From Anaerolineales bacterium UBA5195 (GTDB lineage: Bacteria; Chloroflexota; Anaerolineae; Anaerolineales; Villigracilaceae), in assembly GCA_002412925.1 (NCBI GenBank), contig DHVZ01000025.1, positions 1-23,807 on the forward strand: DNA of 23,807 bases. Direction: 5' to 3'. Under the pieces are notes generated by a model. The model did not search any database, had not been told where the DNA came from, and saw nothing but the letters and a program-made list of their open reading frames with translations. The position numbers were made by a program, and so were the translations under genes. Shown in pieces: positions 23,276 through 23,807 of this stretch; positions within the stretch are counted from its first letter, which is position 1; each line of letters begins with the position of its first letter.

Positions 23276-23485
23276 TACACCCAGGTGAGCAAGGCCACCA
23301 CAACGACCACGGCTACGATCACGAGGGCGATGGATGACCAGGTTGCTGGCGCTGGCAACCTGTACCGCGCGACTGGCTTCGATGGCTGCCTGAGCCTGTT
23401 TGGCCGAAGCATAGGATTGGGAAATGGAGGACAGACTAAAGAGCAGGACCACGATCAGAAAGGCGATAATCAACAGGATAGTCAT
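23239..23485 (-). pseudogene. Small two-helix membrane protein with an apparent 1-nt frameshift
   Basis: From the ATG at 23485 (TAAGG 5 nt upstream) the protein begins MTILLIIAFLIVVLLFSLSS and ISQSYASAKQAQAAIEASRA, one transmembrane helix plus an amphipathic segment. The same frame then turns into Arg-rich text (VIHRPRDRSRGRCGG). In the next frame the same DNA reads TWSSIALVIVAVVVVVALLT and WVYS, a second transmembrane helix, ending PKWRRIIPPG and a stop at 23239 inside a hairpin repeat. The length of 247 nt is one more than a multiple of three, as a single shift near 23340-23350 would give. Either a real frameshift, a sequencing error or programmed shifting is possible. Family unknown. In the unshifted frame the ORF would end at 23210. 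Confidence 0.6.
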
Positions 23486-23529
23486 ATGGCCTTAGGGTAT
23501 AAATGCCAAACACTTATTGTGTCATACGA

Positions 23530-23558
23530 TATCTATCGCAAGATAAAATTATCGTCAA
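23530..23558 (-). promoter_or_regulatory. Sigma-70-type promoter of the two-helix protein gene
   Basis: On the minus strand TTGACG (plus coordinates 23553-23558), a 17-bp spacer and TAGATA (23530-23535) form a promoter with the correct spacing, 45 bp upstream of the ATG at 23485. Five of six -35 bases match the consensus. Confidence 0.55.
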
Positions 23559-23570
23559 GCAAAAAGTAAA

Positions 23571-23598
23571 AAATAGCGCCCTGAAAAGGGCGCTTTAT
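23571..23598. terminator. Stem-loop with flanking A/T runs
   Basis: AGCGCCC (23575-23581) and GGGCGCT (23588-23594) form a 7-bp stem with a TGAAAA loop. The minus strand continues ATTTTTTAC, a usable T run, while the plus strand continues TTATTG. No gene in the window reads into it from the right on the minus strand, so its partner transcript is unclear. Confidence 0.6.
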
Positions 23599-23712
23599 TG
23601 CGTTCGACGTGGATCGTACTCACTCATTTCGGCGGATTAGGTGACGTAATCAGGAAATCCAGGCTATTTATGTTAAAATTATTCTGTTGGCCATAGAGTT
23701 GTGTGTGATCAT

Positions 23713-23747
23713 GCCGCCAGATCTATTGTGACTGGCGGCTTTTTTTC
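23713..23747 (+). terminator. Strong intrinsic terminator in a gene leader
   Basis: GCCGCCAG (23713-23720) and CTGGCGGC (23732-23739) form a perfect 8-bp stem, followed directly by eight T residues, C and more T. No plus-strand gene lies upstream for about 1.7 kb, and the next start codon is 39 nt downstream, so it more likely attenuates that gene or ends a short RNA than terminates a preceding gene. Confidence 0.8.
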
Positions 23748-23778
23748 TTTTTTTGCTCGCCTTTTGAAAGAGGAGAAA

Positions 23779-23807
23779 ATGGAAACTGGACTCTGGCGAA
23801 AAAAGGA
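23779..23807 (+). CDS. Start of an unidentified gene (runs off the right edge)
   Basis: AGGAG (23771-23775) lies three bases before an ATG at 23779, and the frame is open to the window edge as METGLWRKK. The leader carries an intrinsic terminator at 23713-23747. Nine complete codons are too few to name the product. Confidence 0.55.

Noticed and set aside
23267..23569. 100-codon plus-strand frame
   Set aside because: Antisense to the two-helix membrane protein and its promoter, crosses the repeat, and has no ribosome site.
1..23807. CRISPR array, tRNA, rRNA, insertion sequence or prophage
   Set aside because: No regularly spaced identical repeats with unique spacers, no cloverleaf-like region, and no transposase, integrase or phage structural gene was seen.

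Overview
The window reads as chromosomal DNA of a GC-rich bacterium, most likely a Chloroflexota of the Anaerolineae type. This is inferred from protein style and gene set: a DUF11-rich giant surface protein, a VanW/YoaR-like protein, an LCP protein, a 7TM histidine kinase, a HerA-like ATPase and many dispersed repeats. I could not run a search, so the lineage is an inference. No phage, plasmid, CRISPR or transposase genes are visible.

Layout. (1) 1-3941, minus: the first 1313 codons of a very large secreted protein built from DUF11-type modules. It runs off the left edge and is preceded by a structured leader with an intrinsic terminator (about 3942-4175). (2) 4335-6669, minus: a histidine kinase and a NarL/LuxR response regulator, directly upstream of that leader. 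(3) 6731-8159, plus: a consensus-like promoter and the small SRP RNA, then two overlapping genes for related membrane-anchored proteins of unknown function. (4) 8213-12525, minus: a cell-envelope cluster read as methyltransferase-like membrane protein, VanW-domain protein, Trm112-like zinc protein and LCP/LytR_C protein. (5) 12609-15188, minus: a HerA/FtsK-like ATPase with a C-terminal coiled coil. (6) 15414-16532 (minus) and 16590-18206 (plus): a phospholipase D-like lipoprotein and the lipid II flippase MurJ, divergent, both with a TATAAT box 7-8 nt from the start codon. (7) 18238-18917: a small unknown protein and the remnant of a larger gene. (8) 19048-22839: a stress and proteostasis group of YpfJ-like zinc metalloprotease, FtsH-type protease, GlsB/YeaQ-type membrane protein and CsbD-like protein. 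(9) 22840-23807: mostly non-coding or decayed DNA, with a frameshifted two-helix protein, several hairpins, and the first codons of a new gene behind a leader terminator.

Much of the window concerns the envelope: surface adhesin, LCP ligase, VanW protein, MurJ, PLD lipoprotein and membrane proteases. The strongest unusual signals are in DNA and RNA structure rather than in a new protein system. They are a double-hairpin element in three copies (two at the broken ends of genes), degenerate 7-bp tandem repeats (one lying in frame inside murJ), two other dispersed palindromic repeats, three genes with promoter spacing that implies leaderless mRNA, and two gene leaders carrying intrinsic terminators. 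I do not see a clearly new multi-gene system.
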